From positions 1-24,246 of the forward strand of contig JAAXHE010000184.1 in assembly GCA_012271065.1 (NCBI GenBank): 24,246 bases of DNA. Direction: 5' to 3'. Within the stretch, counting starts at the first letter, position 1, and the number at the start of each line of letters is the position of its first letter. Position numbers and translations under genes: made by a program. The DNA comes from Candidatus Latescibacterota bacterium. GTDB taxonomy: Bacteria > Latescibacterota > UBA2968 > GCA-2709665. Below the pieces are notes generated by a model. It was not told the DNA's origin, made no database searches, and saw only the letters and a list, made by a program, of their open reading frames with translations. Positions 7,136 through 14,924 of this stretch are shown here, in pieces.

Positions 7136-8047
7136 TCAGGACACAGCCGCCCATTTTTCCCGTTCCCATTGCTTCTGTCCGATCTTTTCCACGTAGGACT
7201 CGCCCTTGTGCTCCAGTAGCCATCCCTTGAGCGGCACGTCGGCATCCGTCGGCTGCCACCATCCCTTGACGTCCACCCCGTCTCCCAGAAGCTGGCGTCG
7301 AATCGGATCGCATCCCTCAAGGATTTCGTCCGGAATCAGGTTGTAGTCCAACCCTCTGAGCCAGCGGTAGCTGTAACCCAGAAACAACACTTTTCGCGTG
7401 ACATCGGAGGTATTGAACCCCCGTGAATGCCACAAACGCCTGTCGAAGAGGACCGCGGCGCCGGCCTTTACCCTGACCTGTACCATGTCTTCGAATCCCG
7501 ACGCTCCGGGCGACCCGTTTCCGCCTTCAGGCCAGCGTTCCGGCGGGATGTCGCGCTTGTGGCTGCCCGGAACGATGCGAATTCCGCCCCGGTCCGGCGC
7601 GCTCGTGTCAGTCAGCCAGAACGCGACTTTCAGGGACAGCCGGGGATGCGGACGCTCCATCTCTGGTACGGGACGGCCGCCATCCTGATGCCATCCGCCC
7701 GTTTTCGAATCTGCCCTGTCCGAGCGCTCCGGCGGGTAATAGACCAGGTGGGAAATGTAGTGCTGGACGTTCCAGCCCAGGATGTCCCAGATGAGGGGAA
7801 ACGTCTTTGGCAGGTCCAGCAGATCCAGAAACGCGGCGTCTTCGACGATGCTTCGAAATTTGTTCATGATCTGACCGGCTCCGAGACCCTGTGTTTCCCG
7901 TTCGCGGGCATCCACGCGGTCACCGGCGTCCAGGAGCCTTTCCAGCATTCCCGAGTCCAGCGCATCTTCGACGATCAGAAAGCCCTGCTGATCGAAATGT
8001 TCCCGCTGTTCGTCCGTCATGCAGTGGTCAAGACATGTGATATCCAT
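7136..8047 (-). CDS. Phytanoyl-CoA dioxygenase (PhyH) family oxygenase, canonical ligands
   Basis: A 303-residue single-domain Fe(II)/2-oxoglutarate oxygenase of normal length. The facial triad is visible: H120 and D122 in GWHQDGG, and the distal H207 in LWHSRG. R218 in the strand after it (TRKVLFLGYSYRW) is well placed to bind 2-oxoglutarate, and the family signature IVPGSHK is at 158-164. Such enzymes hydroxylate small molecules using oxygen and 2-oxoglutarate; the substrate cannot be told from sequence. The ATG follows a GGGGA site. It is the first gene of a minus-strand cluster with the double-PhyH gene (31-base gap) and the HAD gene, and is divergent from the sulfatase/ThDP pair, so the 350-base spacer probably holds promoters for both directions. 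Confidence 0.9.
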   Translation of the reverse strand: MDITCLDHCMTDEQREHFDQQGFLIVEDALDSGMLERLLDAGDRVDARERETQGLGAGQIMNKFRSIVEDAAFLDLLDLPKTFPLIWDILGWNVQHYISHLVYYPPERSDRADSKTGGWHQDGGRPVPEMERPHPRLSLKVAFWLTDTSAPDRGGIRIVPGSHKRDIPPERWPEGGNGSPGASGFEDMVQVRVKAGAAVLFDRRLWHSRGFNTSDVTRKVLFLGYSYRWLRGLDYNLIPDEILEGCDPIRRQLLGDGVDVKGWWQPTDADVPLKGWLLEHKGESYVEKIGQKQWEREKWAAVS

Positions 8048-8134
8048 GGCGATTTCCCCAGCTTATACATGTGCTTCAGTCTCGACAGGATCATCGACCG
8101 TTACGACGTAAATTCCCGGCCTTGTCAATGGTTC

Positions 8135-8163
8135 GTCGGGGCGTCCCTTGTGGGCGCCCTGCC
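8135..8163 (+). repeat. Short dispersed hairpin repeat, copy C
   Basis: Arms GGGCGTCC (8139-8146) and GGGCGCCC (8152-8159) flank the loop CTTGT, with a T-G wobble in the stem. It lies in the divergent spacer between the PhyH gene and the sulfatase gene. Here it is upstream of both neighbours, unlike copy B, so a simple 3'-end role does not fit all copies. Confidence 0.65.
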
Positions 8164-8315
8164 TTCGGCGGTAGTCGGAGCCCCTTCCGTCAACCCCGAC
8201 TCCCGTCTCGCCGCCTTTAGTAGAATATCGTTCCGGCACGGTGGAAGGCAAGGACAAATGACGCGGGGGTCGCAGGGCATTCGCGTTGATTTTTCCGGGC
8301 GGTCTCATTAGATTG

Positions 8316-8332
8316 CGGAATCGTATATTCCG
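8316..8332. promoter_or_regulatory. Inverted repeat upstream of the sulfatase gene
   Basis: A perfect 6-bp inverted repeat CGGAAT-cgtat-ATTCCG lies about 65 bases before the sulfatase start, within the 350-base divergent spacer (8048-8397). It contains a TATATT that could act as a -10 element, but no matching -35 box is clear. It could be a binding site for a dimeric regulator of the divergent clusters; this is a weak positional argument. Apart from this and hairpin copy C, I see nothing else in the spacer. Confidence 0.3.
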
Positions 8333-8397
8333 TATGAATTGCGGCATTTCAAGGGATGTCCCGGCGGGCTGGAGTCTTTGAAAAAAGGGAGCAGATC

Positions 8398-9786
8398 GTG
8401 GTTTCCGGCAGATCGAACGTCGTGTTTATTCTTACGGACGACCAGGGGGTCTGGGCGGCGGGATGCTACGGAAATCCGGAGATCCGTACCCCCTATATAG
8501 ACCGGATCGCGAATGCTGGCGTGCGGTTCGAGAATTTCTTCGTGGCCACACCTGTCTGTTCCCCCAGTCGCGCGACGTTTCTGACCGGTCGCATCGCCTC
8601 CCAGCACGGGGTGCACGATTGGATCAGTGGCGGAAACGTGGGGGAGGACGCTGCATCCTACCTGGCGGAAGAGGTCACGTACACGGATGTCCTGGCGGAA
8701 CACGGATGGACGTGCGGAATCAGCGGCAAATGGCACCTCGGCAACAGCCGGATACCGCAGCACGGGTTCGCACACTGGTTCGTACACCAGCGGGGCGGCG
8801 GCAGGTACAACGATGCGCCGATGGTAAGAAACGGCATGCTGATCGATGCGCCGGGATACGTAACCCACGTCATTACGGACGACGCGCTGGCATTCATCGA
8901 CCGGCACGCAAACGATGAAGACCCGTTCTACCTGAGCGTGCACTATACCGCCCCGCACAGCCCGTGGACCGGGCATCCACAGGACGTTGTGGATTCCTAC
9001 GACGATTGCGCGTTCGATTCCTGCCCGCAGGAACCCCGGCATCCTTGGGCCATCGGGTTGACGGACCAATGCCTGGGCAACCGGGAAATGCTGAAGGGGT
9101 ATTTCGCCGCGGTGACCGCGATGGACGCGGACGTGGGGCGAATTCTGGACAGGCTCGAAGCGCACGGAATTCGCGAACAGACGCTGGTGGTGTTTGTCAG
9201 CGACAACGGGTTCAGTTGCGGTCACCACGGGTTCTGGGGAAAGGGGAACGGCACGCGCCCCCTCAACATGTACGAGAATTCCGTCAAAGTGCCGGCGGTG
9301 ATGAGCCAGCCGGGACGAATCCCGGCAGGACTCGTGCAGCCCGCGATGGTGAGCGCGTATGACTTCATGCCCACGCTTCTGGAGTACCTGGACCTGCCGC
9401 GTCCTCAGGGTCGGAATCTGCCGGGCGGGAGTTTCCTGCCCGCGTTGCTTGGCTCCGGGAACTCCGGTCGGGAATCCGTGGTAATTTACGACGAATACGG
9501 CCCCACCAGAATGGTCCGGACCGCGGAATGGAAATATATCCACCGGTACCCGGACGGGCCGAACGAGCTCTACGACCTGGTGAACGATCCGGAAGAACGC
9601 GAGAATCTGACGAGCGATGCCGCTCAGACTTCACGGATGACGGACATGCGGGCGACAATGGAAGACTGGTTCGCGACCTACGTGGACCCCGAAAAGGACG
9701 TTCGCGAGCGGGGCGTCACGGGCGGCGGCCAGTTGCGGCCGGTTGGAGGGGAATGGGAGGATGGCGCGCCGGCGTTTCGAGGATAG
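8398..9786 (+). CDS. Type I (formylglycine) sulfatase
   Basis: A 462-residue arylsulfatase-family enzyme, cleaving a sulfate ester from an unidentified substrate. The N-terminal metal site is NVVFILTDDQG (D14, D15). C54 in PVCSPSRATFLTGR is the cysteine that a formylglycine-generating enzyme converts to the catalytic residue (C-x-P-S-R). GKWHLG supplies the active-site Lys and His, and SDNGFSCGHHG the later metal Asp/Asn. There is no signal peptide, so it is predicted cytoplasmic, acting on imported material. I chose the GTG at 8398 because AAGGGAG lies 6 bases before it and family members start just before the first strand; an upstream ATG at 8356 has its purine run directly against the codon. 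The next gene follows by 19 bases. No sulfatase-maturing enzyme is in this window. Confidence 0.93.
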   Translation: MVSGRSNVVFILTDDQGVWAAGCYGNPEIRTPYIDRIANAGVRFENFFVATPVCSPSRATFLTGRIASQHGVHDWISGGNVGEDAASYLAEEVTYTDVLAEHGWTCGISGKWHLGNSRIPQHGFAHWFVHQRGGGRYNDAPMVRNGMLIDAPGYVTHVITDDALAFIDRHANDEDPFYLSVHYTAPHSPWTGHPQDVVDSYDDCAFDSCPQEPRHPWAIGLTDQCLGNREMLKGYFAAVTAMDADVGRILDRLEAHGIREQTLVVFVSDNGFSCGHHGFWGKGNGTRPLNMYENSVKVPAVMSQPGRIPAGLVQPAMVSAYDFMPTLLEYLDLPRPQGRNLPGGSFLPALLGSGNSGRESVVIYDEYGPTRMVRTAEWKYIHRYPDGPNELYDLVNDPEERENLTSDAAQTSRMTDMRATMEDWFATYVDPEKDVRERGVTGGGQLRPVGGEWEDGAPAFRG

Positions 9787-9805
9787 ATACAGTAAGGAGA
9801 TGCTT

Positions 9806-11440
9806 ATGAACGTAGCAGATGTGGTAGCCCATATCATGAAGGCGGAGGGCGTGGAGTATCTGTTCGCCTATCCTGTAAATCCTCTCATCGAGGCCGCGGC
9901 GAAGGTGGACATCCGGCCCATTCTCGTCCGCCAGGAACGCATCGGGCTGCATATGGCCGACGCGCTGAGCCGCATGACGTCTGGCAGGCAGATCGGTGTC
10001 TTCTGCATGCAGAGCGGTCCCGGGTCGGAGAACGCCTTTGGCGGCGTCGCCCAGGCATACGGAGACTCGGCGCCGATCCTCGTGTTGCCGCTGGGTTATT
10101 CCAGAACGCTGACCAACGTGCAGCCGAATTTCAACTCGGCGCTGAATTATCGGCACGTAACCAAGCACTCAGAGCAGGTTATCCTCTCGGAAACCGTGCC
10201 CGAAGTGATGCGGCGTGCATTCACGCAGGTGCGCAACGGACGCCCGCGCCCGGTGCTGGTGGAGTTTCCGGGAGACGTGTTCGACGAGGAGATTGCCGGT
10301 CCTTTCGACTACCGTCCCGTGCCTTCGTTGAAAACCGGTCCGGACCCGCGCGAGGTCGAGAAGGCGGCAACGATGCTGCTGGATGCGCATACGCCCGTGA
10401 TTTATGCGGGACAGGGCGTGCACTACGCCGAGGCGTGGGATGCCCTGCGCGACCTCTCCGAACTCCTCGAAGCGCCGGTCACCACGAGCCTGGGCGGGAA
10501 AAGCGCCTTTCCGGAAAACCACAGACTGTCCCTGGGTTCCGGCGGCAGATCCATTCCCGGAACCGTGCACCACTTCCTGCAGGAGGCAGACCTGATCTTT
10601 GGGATCGGGTGCAGTTTTACGCGCACCAATTTCGGGGTGGCCATGCCCGAGGGAAAACGCGTGATCCACGCCACGCTGGACCCTGGGGATATCAACAAGG
10701 ACGTGGAAGTCGAACACGCCCTGGTGGGCGATGCGAAACTCACCCTGGAGGCCCTGGCGGAGGAGGTTCGTGCGCGCCTGGACGGACAGACGCGGGGTCG
10801 TGCGGACCACGTGGCAAGGGAGATCGCATCTGTGAAGCGCGAATGGCTGTCTCAGTGGATGCCCAAGCTGACGCTGAACGAGGCGCCCCTCTCACCGTAT
10901 CGGGTGATCCGGGACCTGATGCAAACCGTGGACGTGCCCAATACGATCATCACCCACGACGCTGGCAGCCCCCGTGATCAACTCTCACCCTTCTGGGAAT
11001 CCCATACGCCGCTTTCCTACATCGGCTGGGGCAAAACCACACAGCTCGGTTACGGACTTGGCCTGGCGATGGGCGCCAAGCTCGCCTCTCCGGAAAAGCT
11101 GTGTATCAACGTGTGGGGCGATGCCGCCATCGGCTTTACGGGAATGGACTTCGAGACGGCCGTACGGGAGCGGATCCCGATCCTGTCGGTACTCTTCAAC
11201 AATTTCAGCATGGCAATCGAGTTGCCGATAATGCCGGTGTCCACGGAAAAATACCGCAGCACGGATATTTCCGGGCACTACGCGGACATGGCCAAAGCGT
11301 TTGGAGGCTACGGAGAGCGCGTCAAATCGCCCGACGATATCGTCCCGGCAATCGAGCGGGGAATCAGGAAGACGGAGGAGGGGGTTCCCGCGCTGCTGGA
11401 GTTCATCACGGCCAAGGAAATCGAGTTTTCAGTATTTTGA
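9806..11440 (+). CDS. Thiamine-diphosphate-dependent enzyme (acetolactate-synthase-like)
   Basis: A 544-residue protein of the ThDP superfamily that includes acetolactate synthase large subunit, sulfoacetaldehyde acetyltransferase and oxalyl-CoA decarboxylase. The N-terminal pyrimidine-binding domain has the catalytic Glu (E44 in LVRQERIGLHMADAL). The central TPP_M domain spans about 190-320 (TPVIYAGQGVHY onward). The C-terminal pyrophosphate domain has the metal motif, GDAAIGFTG through to FNN about 28 residues later. GSGPGSEN-like residues at 70-80 (QSGPGSENAFGG) fit the family. An AAGGAGA site sits 5 bases before the ATG. It follows the sulfatase by 19 bases, so the two are likely cotranscribed. 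Pairing with a sulfatase rather than with an acetolactate synthase small subunit argues for a catabolic role, but the reaction is not determinable. Confidence 0.85.
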   Translation: MNVADVVAHIMKAEGVEYLFAYPVNPLIEAAAKVDIRPILVRQERIGLHMADALSRMTSGRQIGVFCMQSGPGSENAFGGVAQAYGDSAPILVLPLGYSRTLTNVQPNFNSALNYRHVTKHSEQVILSETVPEVMRRAFTQVRNGRPRPVLVEFPGDVFDEEIAGPFDYRPVPSLKTGPDPREVEKAATMLLDAHTPVIYAGQGVHYAEAWDALRDLSELLEAPVTTSLGGKSAFPENHRLSLGSGGRSIPGTVHHFLQEADLIFGIGCSFTRTNFGVAMPEGKRVIHATLDPGDINKDVEVEHALVGDAKLTLEALAEEVRARLDGQTRGRADHVAREIASVKREWLSQWMPKLTLNEAPLSPYRVIRDLMQTVDVPNTIITHDAGSPRDQLSPFWESHTPLSYIGWGKTTQLGYGLGLAMGAKLASPEKLCINVWGDAAIGFTGMDFETAVRERIPILSVLFNNFSMAIELPIMPVSTEKYRSTDISGHYADMAKAFGGYGERVKSPDDIVPAIERGIRKTEEGVPALLEFITAKEIEFSVF

Positions 11441-11535
11441 TTGCGTCAACGCAATCCGCCGTGCCTTTTTTGAAGAATAGTGAATACGCGGCGCTTTTTT
11501 GAAAATCGGACACACAACAGGGAAGGGTGATTTGC

Positions 11536-11934
11536 ATGGGACGGACAGCCATTCTGCGCCTGGCAATGTTGATCGGTTTTGTGATATCCTGCGGTGAAGA
11601 CAAACCCACGGAGCCCGCTCACGAGTTGGTGGGGACGTGGGCGCTATACGCCGTGGATACACTTCCGCAAGGGTTGATTATTGGCAGAACTTACGTGCCA
11701 GGAGAGTTCGTCATTCGCTTCAATGCAGATGGGACATGCGAAAACAACGTTGGGGATCCCGCAAGTCGCTGGTTTACTCGCGGGGCACTGCTTACGTTCG
11801 GCGGAATTGATTGCGTATTTTTCGTCGACGGGGACGAACTCACGTTAACCTTCGACAAGGCACAATTGGCGCAATTCGGAACAGATGTCGATGACGATGT
11901 CTCTTCGATGCGATTGTTTCTGCGACGTCGCTAG
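11536..11934 (+). CDS. Small lipoprotein with lipocalin-like pattern, paralog 1
   Basis: A 132-residue secreted protein. The N-terminus is a short signal peptide ending in a lipobox (VISC), so the mature protein starts at Cys and is probably anchored in a membrane facing the periplasm or cell surface. The mature start CGEDKPTEP is followed by ELVGTW and later FNADGTCENN, an arrangement seen in small lipocalin-like beta-barrel lipoproteins (LVGTW ... F..DGT). It ends in SMRLFLRRR. A GGAAGGG site sits 8 bases before the ATG at 11536; a GTG at 11527 is a less likely start. It is paralogous to the gene at 12169, with near-identical DNA over the lipobox region, and a decayed copy lies between them. 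Function unknown. Confidence 0.75.
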   Translation: MGRTAILRLAMLIGFVISCGEDKPTEPAHELVGTWALYAVDTLPQGLIIGRTYVPGEFVIRFNADGTCENNVGDPASRWFTRGALLTFGGIDCVFFVDGDELTLTFDKAQLAQFGTDVDDDVSSMRLFLRRR

Positions 11935-11962
11935 CACTCCCATGGGATACACCGAAAAGTAG

Positions 11963-12094
11963 CCACAATATCACACGGAAAATGACACGGCAGAACAGCT
12001 GGCATCGCGTGAGCTCGACACTGATTCGCTGGCGCTTCTCGATATCCTGTTTGGCGACGGCGACTCCCTGAGGCTCTTCTACAGGGCCAGATGA
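11963..12094 (+). pseudogene. C-terminal remnant of a third lipoprotein paralog
   Basis: Forty-three in-frame codons, opened by a stop (TAG at 11960) and ending in TGA, have no start and no signal peptide. The end reads ALLDILFGDGDSLRLFYRAR, which closely matches the C-terminus of the downstream paralog (ALLEILFGVDNTLRLFYKAA) and resembles the SMRLFLRRR end of the upstream one. It is best read as what is left of a tandem copy whose N-terminal part was deleted, supporting duplication and loss in this lipoprotein family. Confidence 0.65.
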
Positions 12095-12168
12095 CCCGCG
12101 GGAATACGCTCGCGCCTGACTGATGGATGCGCGAAGCTCAGGTGGCGACAGAGACGGAGGGCGCCCTG

Positions 12169-12603
12169 ATGAGCCGGCTGTCGGTTTTCGGCCTGGCGGT
12201 GTTGATCGGTCTTGCGATATCCTGCGGTGAAGACAAACCCACGGAGCCGGTCCGCGACCTCGTTGGATCGTGGACCTACCGGGGTACCGATTTCGCCTCG
12301 ACCGCGGCGGCAAACCTGCGGGATTACCTGCTGGGTCAGGGCTGGAACCTGGCGTCCGCGCAGCGGATGGTGGATGGATTCCGAAACGAGATGGAAGCAG
12401 GGTTCCGGCATACCGGGTTGTCGATCCTGCGGTTCAACGCGGACGGGACCTTCGAAGACAATTCCGGCAGCAACAAGGAGCGATACCTGAACCTGATCCG
12501 GCAGTCCGGGGGTCAGGACGAGATTGAGCCGGAGATACAGGCGCTTCTGGAAATTCTGTTCGGTGTCGACAATACGCTCAGGCTGTTTTATAAGGCCGCG
12601 TAG
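12169..12603 (+). CDS. Small lipoprotein, paralog 2
   Basis: A 144-residue secreted lipoprotein. The signal peptide (LSVFGLAVLIGLAISC) ends in a lipobox, and the mature N-terminus CGEDKPTEP is identical to that of the upstream paralog and is followed by DLVGSWTYRG. The central part has a helical insert (about 45-85) absent from paralog 1. LRFNADGTFEDNSG corresponds to the FNADGT strand of paralog 1, and the C-terminus ALLEILFGVDNTLRLFYKAA matches the remnant at 11963-12094. A GGAGGG site about 7 bases before the ATG supports this start over one 42 bases upstream. A strong hairpin follows the gene. I do not recognise a characterised homologue; surface or periplasmic location is inferred from the lipobox. 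Confidence 0.75.
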   Translation: MSRLSVFGLAVLIGLAISCGEDKPTEPVRDLVGSWTYRGTDFASTAAANLRDYLLGQGWNLASAQRMVDGFRNEMEAGFRHTGLSILRFNADGTFEDNSGSNKERYLNLIRQSGGQDEIEPEIQALLEILFGVDNTLRLFYKAA

Positions 12604-12674
12604 CGGATCTGGCCGGTTTCGAACCGGGTATTCTTGAGCCCCAGCTTCATTGACAAACCGATCGGGTCGAGACA

Positions 12675-12716
12675 TTGCGCCTTTGGATGCGGAATATCCA
12701 GAGGCGCAAGCTTTTG
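12675..12716 (+). terminator. Hairpin terminator after the lipoprotein genes
   Basis: Arms of 14 nt (12675-12688, starting TTGCGCCT; 12696-12709, ending AGGCGCAA) pair throughout with a single T-G wobble and a 7-nt loop, followed by GCTTTTG. The stem is very strong and the T-run short. It lies 72 bases after the second lipoprotein and isolates it from the ATPase gene. Confidence 0.65.
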
Positions 12717-12738
12717 TGAGAGGTATCCAAGATTCGAA

Positions 12739-12775
12739 TTGACTTTGAATATCTAAATATCTATTTTAGATATTC
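12739..12775 (+). promoter_or_regulatory. Promoter with inverted-repeat operator abutting the ATPase start codon
   Basis: TTGACT (12739-12744), a 17-base spacer and TATTTT (12762-12767) form a plausible promoter. A perfect 11-bp inverted repeat, GAATATCTAAA (12747-12757) and TTTAGATATTC (12765-12775), covers the -10 region and ends on the base before the ATG. A further half-site TTTAGATATC lies at 12796-12805 inside the gene. Transcription from this promoter would begin almost at the ATG, implying a leaderless mRNA, and a protein bound to the repeat would block it. The regulator is unknown. Confidence 0.5.
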
Positions 12776-13936
12776 ATGTATAATCGAATATTAAATTTAG
12801 ATATCACAGGAGAACAGACGTGCTTCCTGTGGGGGCCGCGGCAGACCGGCAAGAGCACGCTCATCCGTTCGCTGTTTCCCCGGGCAAGGCGGTACGACCT
12901 CCTGCTGGCCGACGTGTATCGTGCGCTGATCGACCGCCCCGAGTTGATTCGCGAGGAATGTCTCGCCGCCGGATTGGACGGCGACTCGCAGGACGATCCC
13001 ATTGTGATCGACGAAGTGCAGAGGATTCCGGACCTACTGAATGAGGTGCACTGGCTCGCGGAAAACAGGGGGCTGCGTTTTCTCTTGTGTGGTTCGAGCG
13101 CGAGGAAGTTGAAACGCGGCGGCGGCAATCTGCTCGGCGGACGGGCGGTCCGATATCAGCTGCATCCATTGGTTGCTGCCGAGATCCCGGAATTTTCACT
13201 CGAAAAGGCACTGAATGCCGGTCTGCTGCCCCGGCATTACAGGAGCGCGCGGCCACCCCGGTTGATTCAGGCCTATGTCGGCGATTATCTTCGGGAGGAA
13301 ATCGCGGCCGAAGCGTTGACGCGGAATATCCCCGCGTTCAGCCGGTTCCTCGAGGTGGCTGCGCTGTCGAACGGCGAGTTGATCAATTACAACACGGTCG
13401 CCGCGGAATGCGGCGTAAGCGCGCCCACCGCGAAGGGGTATTTCCAGATCCTGGAAGATACTCTGATCGGGAGTTTCGTACCGGCGTTTCGCAGACGCGC
13501 CAAGCGCCGCGTAGTCAGCGCGCCCCGGTTCTATTTCTTCGATATTGGCGTGTTGGCGCACCTGACAGGACGTGGGCATGTCCAGCCGGGTTCGGAGCTG
13601 TTCGGACGCGCTTTCGAACATTTCATATTCATGGAATTGTCCGCGTATTCCAGCTATTCCGGGACATTTTTCCCGATATCCTACTGGCGTACGACGTCAG
13701 GCCACGAAGTCGACTTCATCTTTGGCGACGTCGCACTCGAGGTCAAGTCCACATCCCGGATCCAGGACAGGCACCTGAAGGGGATTCGGGCATTCAAGGA
13801 AGAGTTCAACGTAGCCCTGTATCTCGTCGTTTCGCGGGAGGCGAGTCCCCGCCGGACCGCGGACGGTATTCTGATCCTGCCCTGGCGGGATTTCCTCGAC
13901 CGGCTATGGAGCGGCGCGATCGTCCCGCCGACGTAG
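12776..13936 (+). CDS. AAA-family ATPase with DUF4143 domain
   Basis: A 386-residue protein of the widespread AAA_14/DUF4143 ATPases, full length for the family and with the usual N-terminus (MYNRILNL). Walker A is GPRQTGKST (20-28) and Walker B is IVIDEVQRIP (about 76-85), followed by the sensor-like LLCGSSARKL. From about 200 the DUF4143 part includes winged-helix-like and nuclease-like segments; GHEVDFIFGDVALEVKS near 310-326 has the D...ExK spacing of a PD-(D/E)xK fold. Function in this family is poorly known; roles in mobile DNA or toxin-like systems have been suggested. There is no Shine-Dalgarno before the ATG: an AT-rich inverted repeat abuts it, so translation may be leaderless. It stands alone between two terminators or converging genes. 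Confidence 0.88.
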   Translation: MYNRILNLDITGEQTCFLWGPRQTGKSTLIRSLFPRARRYDLLLADVYRALIDRPELIREECLAAGLDGDSQDDPIVIDEVQRIPDLLNEVHWLAENRGLRFLLCGSSARKLKRGGGNLLGGRAVRYQLHPLVAAEIPEFSLEKALNAGLLPRHYRSARPPRLIQAYVGDYLREEIAAEALTRNIPAFSRFLEVAALSNGELINYNTVAAECGVSAPTAKGYFQILEDTLIGSFVPAFRRRAKRRVVSAPRFYFFDIGVLAHLTGRGHVQPGSELFGRAFEHFIFMELSAYSSYSGTFFPISYWRTTSGHEVDFIFGDVALEVKSTSRIQDRHLKGIRAFKEEFNVALYLVVSREASPRRTADGILILPWRDFLDRLWSGAIVPPT

Positions 13937-14060
13937 CCGCCTATCCTCATGACTCTTCGCGTGCCCCTTCTTTCCCTCTATCACCCGTCCCATCCCGCCG
14001 TTCCTGCTTCCCGCCACACTCTCGCGGCATTCCCGGCTCAGCCCGTAGGACCGGTCGGCG

Positions 14061-14921
14061 CTATCCCACAATGGCATTGATGTCCTGAACGACAATATCC
14101 GTCGCGCCCAGGCCCCGGAGGCGTATCAGAAGGCCGGCCGTCTGCGACCTGGGCACCACGACCTCGATAGCGCTGGCGCAGTCCGATAACCGGCTGAGCG
14201 TGGGCGCGCGACGGGCGGGCAGCGCCTCCAAGACCGCAATTCTCTGAAGGTTGTCGACGTTCAGTTTGATGAGCTGCTGGTTTTCGGCCTCCAGCGCGCC
14301 GGCCATCAGGTCTCCCAGGGCGACGAGTTCGGGAATTCGGTTGTGCGCGATCACGACGATGGGTGACACCATGAACTCATCGGCGATCTCGAGACCGTTT
14401 TCGCGCAGACTGATGCCCGTAATCGTGACGCCCACGCCGTAGTCGAAGAGCTTCATCGCCACCTTGATATCCGTGCTGCCGTGTGAAAAGTCAATGTCCG
14501 CATTCGGATATCGGTCGCGGGTGATCGCGGGATATTCGGAACTGATCGTAACTGTCGCATTTTGCGACAGTCGCGGGCTATCGGGGCGGCCGAACAGGAC
14601 GACACGGGCGGGGTCGCGGGTATCGCGGCTGAAGCGCAGCTCCTGAAGCCGCTGGATCCGGGTGTCGAATTCGCCCGCCTGCGCCAGTTCGGCTTCGACC
14701 ACACAGTCCAGTCCGCAGATGCCGCAGTCGATCTGTCTCTTCAACAGGGCGGCGGGAATGTCCTGGGGACGCATATAGACGGCCTGACTGAAAAGATCGA
14801 GTCCGTCCACGGAGACCTGTCCGTTTCGTCCCGTTGGGCGAACGTCTAGACCGATTCGGGAGAGCAGGTCGCACAGCGGATCCTGCATGCTGCCGTTGGG
14901 CAGACCGAGCGTGAAGTTCAT
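14061..14921 (-). CDS. hisG: ATP phosphoribosyltransferase, long form
   Basis: A 286-residue HisG of the long type (catalytic domains plus C-terminal ACT-like HisG_C domain), which needs no HisZ. It condenses ATP with phosphoribosyl pyrophosphate in the first step of histidine synthesis and is normally feedback-inhibited through the C-terminal domain. LGLPNGSMQDP marks the N-terminus. The segment around 150-185 (SHGSTDIKV ... TGISLRENGLEIADE) corresponds to the phosphoribosyl-binding region and the T-G-x-x-L-x-x-N-G-L signature, though the preceding residues (FDYGVGVTI) are divergent from the common 'D-x-I-V-D' form. VPRSQTAGLLIRLRGLGATDI (roughly 255-277) is the ACT-like part. It starts 3 bases after the hisI stop, with GGAG overlapping that stop codon, so the two are translationally linked. 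Confidence 0.88.
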   Translation of the reverse strand: MNFTLGLPNGSMQDPLCDLLSRIGLDVRPTGRNGQVSVDGLDLFSQAVYMRPQDIPAALLKRQIDCGICGLDCVVEAELAQAGEFDTRIQRLQELRFSRDTRDPARVVLFGRPDSPRLSQNATVTISSEYPAITRDRYPNADIDFSHGSTDIKVAMKLFDYGVGVTITGISLRENGLEIADEFMVSPIVVIAHNRIPELVALGDLMAGALEAENQQLIKLNVDNLQRIAVLEALPARRAPTLSRLSDCASAIEVVVPRSQTAGLLIRLRGLGATDIVVQDINAIVG

Positions 14922-14924
14922 GGG

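Noticed and set aside
7105..7320. N-terminal extension of the double-PhyH protein upstream of the ATG at 7104
   Set aside because: The extension overlaps the end of the preceding PhyH gene, reads as Arg/Ser-rich low-complexity sequence, and the ATG at 7104 has a strong GGGAGGAA site.
8308..9543. A 411-codon minus-strand frame across the sulfatase gene
   Set aside because: It is the complement of a sulfatase with intact active-site motifs; the translation has no recognisable domain and is rich in Arg, His and Val as expected of a shadow.
11439..11471. Hairpin (GATTGCG-TCAA-CGCAATC) after the ThDP gene as a terminator
   Set aside because: The stem overlaps the stop codon and the T-run comes 9 bases after the stem, so a standard intrinsic terminator is not supported; it may still weakly contribute.
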